Shown here: positions 63,312 to 64,000 of the stretch, piece by piece | How the letters are laid out: each line of letters opens with the position of its first letter | Position numbering within the stretch: position 1 is the first letter of the stretch | Source: Burkholderiaceae bacterium | GTDB taxonomy: Bacteria; Pseudomonadota; Gammaproteobacteria; Burkholderiales; Burkholderiaceae_C | DNA: 64,000 nucleotides | Assembly: GCA_913776825.1 (NCBI GenBank) | Contig: CAJYPV010000013.1 | Location: 62,001 to 126,000, forward strand | Direction: 5' to 3' | Made by a program: the position numbers and the translations under genes | Notes under the pieces: model-generated | The model's database searches: none | What the model was told of the DNA's origin: nothing | Seen by the model: the letters and a program-made list of their open reading frames with translations, nothing else

Positions 63312-64000
63312 ATGGATGCTCGTGAGACGAAGGCGCGGTCAGAAAACCTTGTGCGAACGCGGCGCCGAGTCGGTGTGATGGCGGTCCTCGCGGTTGCCGG
63401 TTGGGCGGCGAATGCGGCCGGCATCGCCACGATTGATCCGCAAGACGCGGCCGCGCCGCTCGCGGCCTGTGGCGCCTCCGAGGCGGCGGTGCTGACGCCG
63501 ATCTCGGCCACGCTGCTCGGGCAGCCGTCCCGCACCGAGACCCAGGCCATCTGGCTCACCGAGCAACGGCTGCGTTGGCCCGGCCAGGCGCTGGGCGCCG
63601 GAGAGCGGGCGCGGCTGTACCACTCGCCAGAAGGCGTGCTGGCGATTCAGGAGGGCCGCGTCACCGGCGCGCAGACGAGCTGGCCGCTCCAGCCGGCGCA
63701 GGTGCCGCTGTCGGCCGAGGTGGCCGAGCAGGCGGCTTATCTGGGTCAGGCGCTGGATCTGGTGTGGCCCGTCGACGTCGGTGCGGCGTCCTTGGGCGGC
63801 GAGAGCGGTGAGGGCAGCGAGGCCCGTCGGCGGGTGCATCAAGCGGTGCAGATCGGCCAGTCGCTGATCGCGATCGAAGATGAGCAGGGCCGCCTGCTGC
63901 GCTGGACGACGCTCCAGGCGGCTCGGGCGCTGGATCGTCTGTATGCGGCGGCCGCCGCGGAGGAGTCGTTGGGGGTCACCGTGCGTCCCGCAGGCGCGCA
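63312..64000 (+). CDS. pullulanase-type alpha-1,6-glucosidase, N-terminal part
   Basis: An open frame of 229 residues runs off the window. It starts MDARETKARSENLVRTRRRV with a signal peptide (VGVMAVLAVAGWAANAAG). The pattern QAIWLTEQRLRWPG, ARLYHSPEGVLAIQEG and QSLIAIEDEQGRLLRWTTLQ matches the N-terminal domains of PulA-type pullulanases that precede the GH13 barrel. The catalytic part is outside the window. GGAG at 63302-63305 supports the ATG at 63312; an in-frame ATG at 63297 is less likely. It would debranch starch and glycogen outside the cytoplasm, feeding the maltodextrin importer. Confidence 0.75.
   Translation, partial: MDARETKARSENLVRTRRRVGVMAVLAVAGWAANAAGIATIDPQDAAAPLAACGASEAAVLTPISATLLGQPSRTETQAIWLTEQRLRWPGQALGAGERARLYHSPEGVLAIQEGRVTGAQTSWPLQPAQVPLSAEVAEQAAYLGQALDLVWPVDVGAASLGGESGEGSEARRRVHQAVQIGQSLIAIEDEQGRLLRWTTLQAARALDRLYAAAAAEESLGVTVRPAGA

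Overview
The window is high-GC DNA from a betaproteobacterium, most likely Burkholderiales of the Roseateles/Mitsuaria/Rubrivivax type. The basis is the codon use, the orn/M48-protease neighbourhood, the pabB-pabC fusion and the gene content; I could not run a database search. It carries about 40 genes. I found no tRNA, rRNA, CRISPR array or intact insertion sequence.

Layout. 1-9.6 kb: housekeeping and RNA genes: a partial M48 protease, orn, fused pabB, a SWIM-finger protein with a decayed SNF2 core, the DEAD-box helicase rhlE behind a long leader, a cold-shock/DUF1294 membrane protein and a GNAT acetyltransferase. 9.8-15.6 kb: a tightly coupled mksF-mksE-mksB condensin operon without a nuclease gene, followed by a secreted protein of unknown role. 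15.9-21 kb: a secreted GH13 amylase, a winged-helix Fic-family protein preceded by an array of TGTCGCGAT operators, and a small exported protein.

21.2-35.2 kb is a maltodextrin/glycogen block: malK-malE-malF-malG on the minus strand, and divergently glgP, glgB, glgX and malQ. Extracellular or periplasmic amylases (15.9-18.8 kb and 59.1-63.1 kb) and the start of a pullulanase (63.3 kb to the edge) would make oligosaccharides for this importer. Three palindromes of the form TGTAGT-N3-ACTACA, at the malK/glgP and amylase/pullulanase divergent promoters, suggest that one LacI-type regulator, not encoded here, joins the two blocks.

35.3-51.7 kb: a Kef-type antiporter, a VOC protein and a small unknown gene with a LexA-like box. 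Next comes an eight-gene lipid-modification operon (FAD oxidoreductase, DUF1365, cyclopropane-synthase-like methyltransferase, chalcone-isomerase-like protein, MFS carrier, DUF3833 lipoprotein, SDR, SnoaL-like) divergent from a TetR regulator. It is followed by a DUF2892 protein, a zinc alcohol dehydrogenase, a GH15 enzyme, an unrecognised 432-residue protein and a DUF2007 protein. 51.9-58.5 kb: one 2224-residue DUF4011/SF1-helicase/REase/DUF3320 protein of visibly lower GC, resembling single-gene antiphage systems and probably acquired horizontally.
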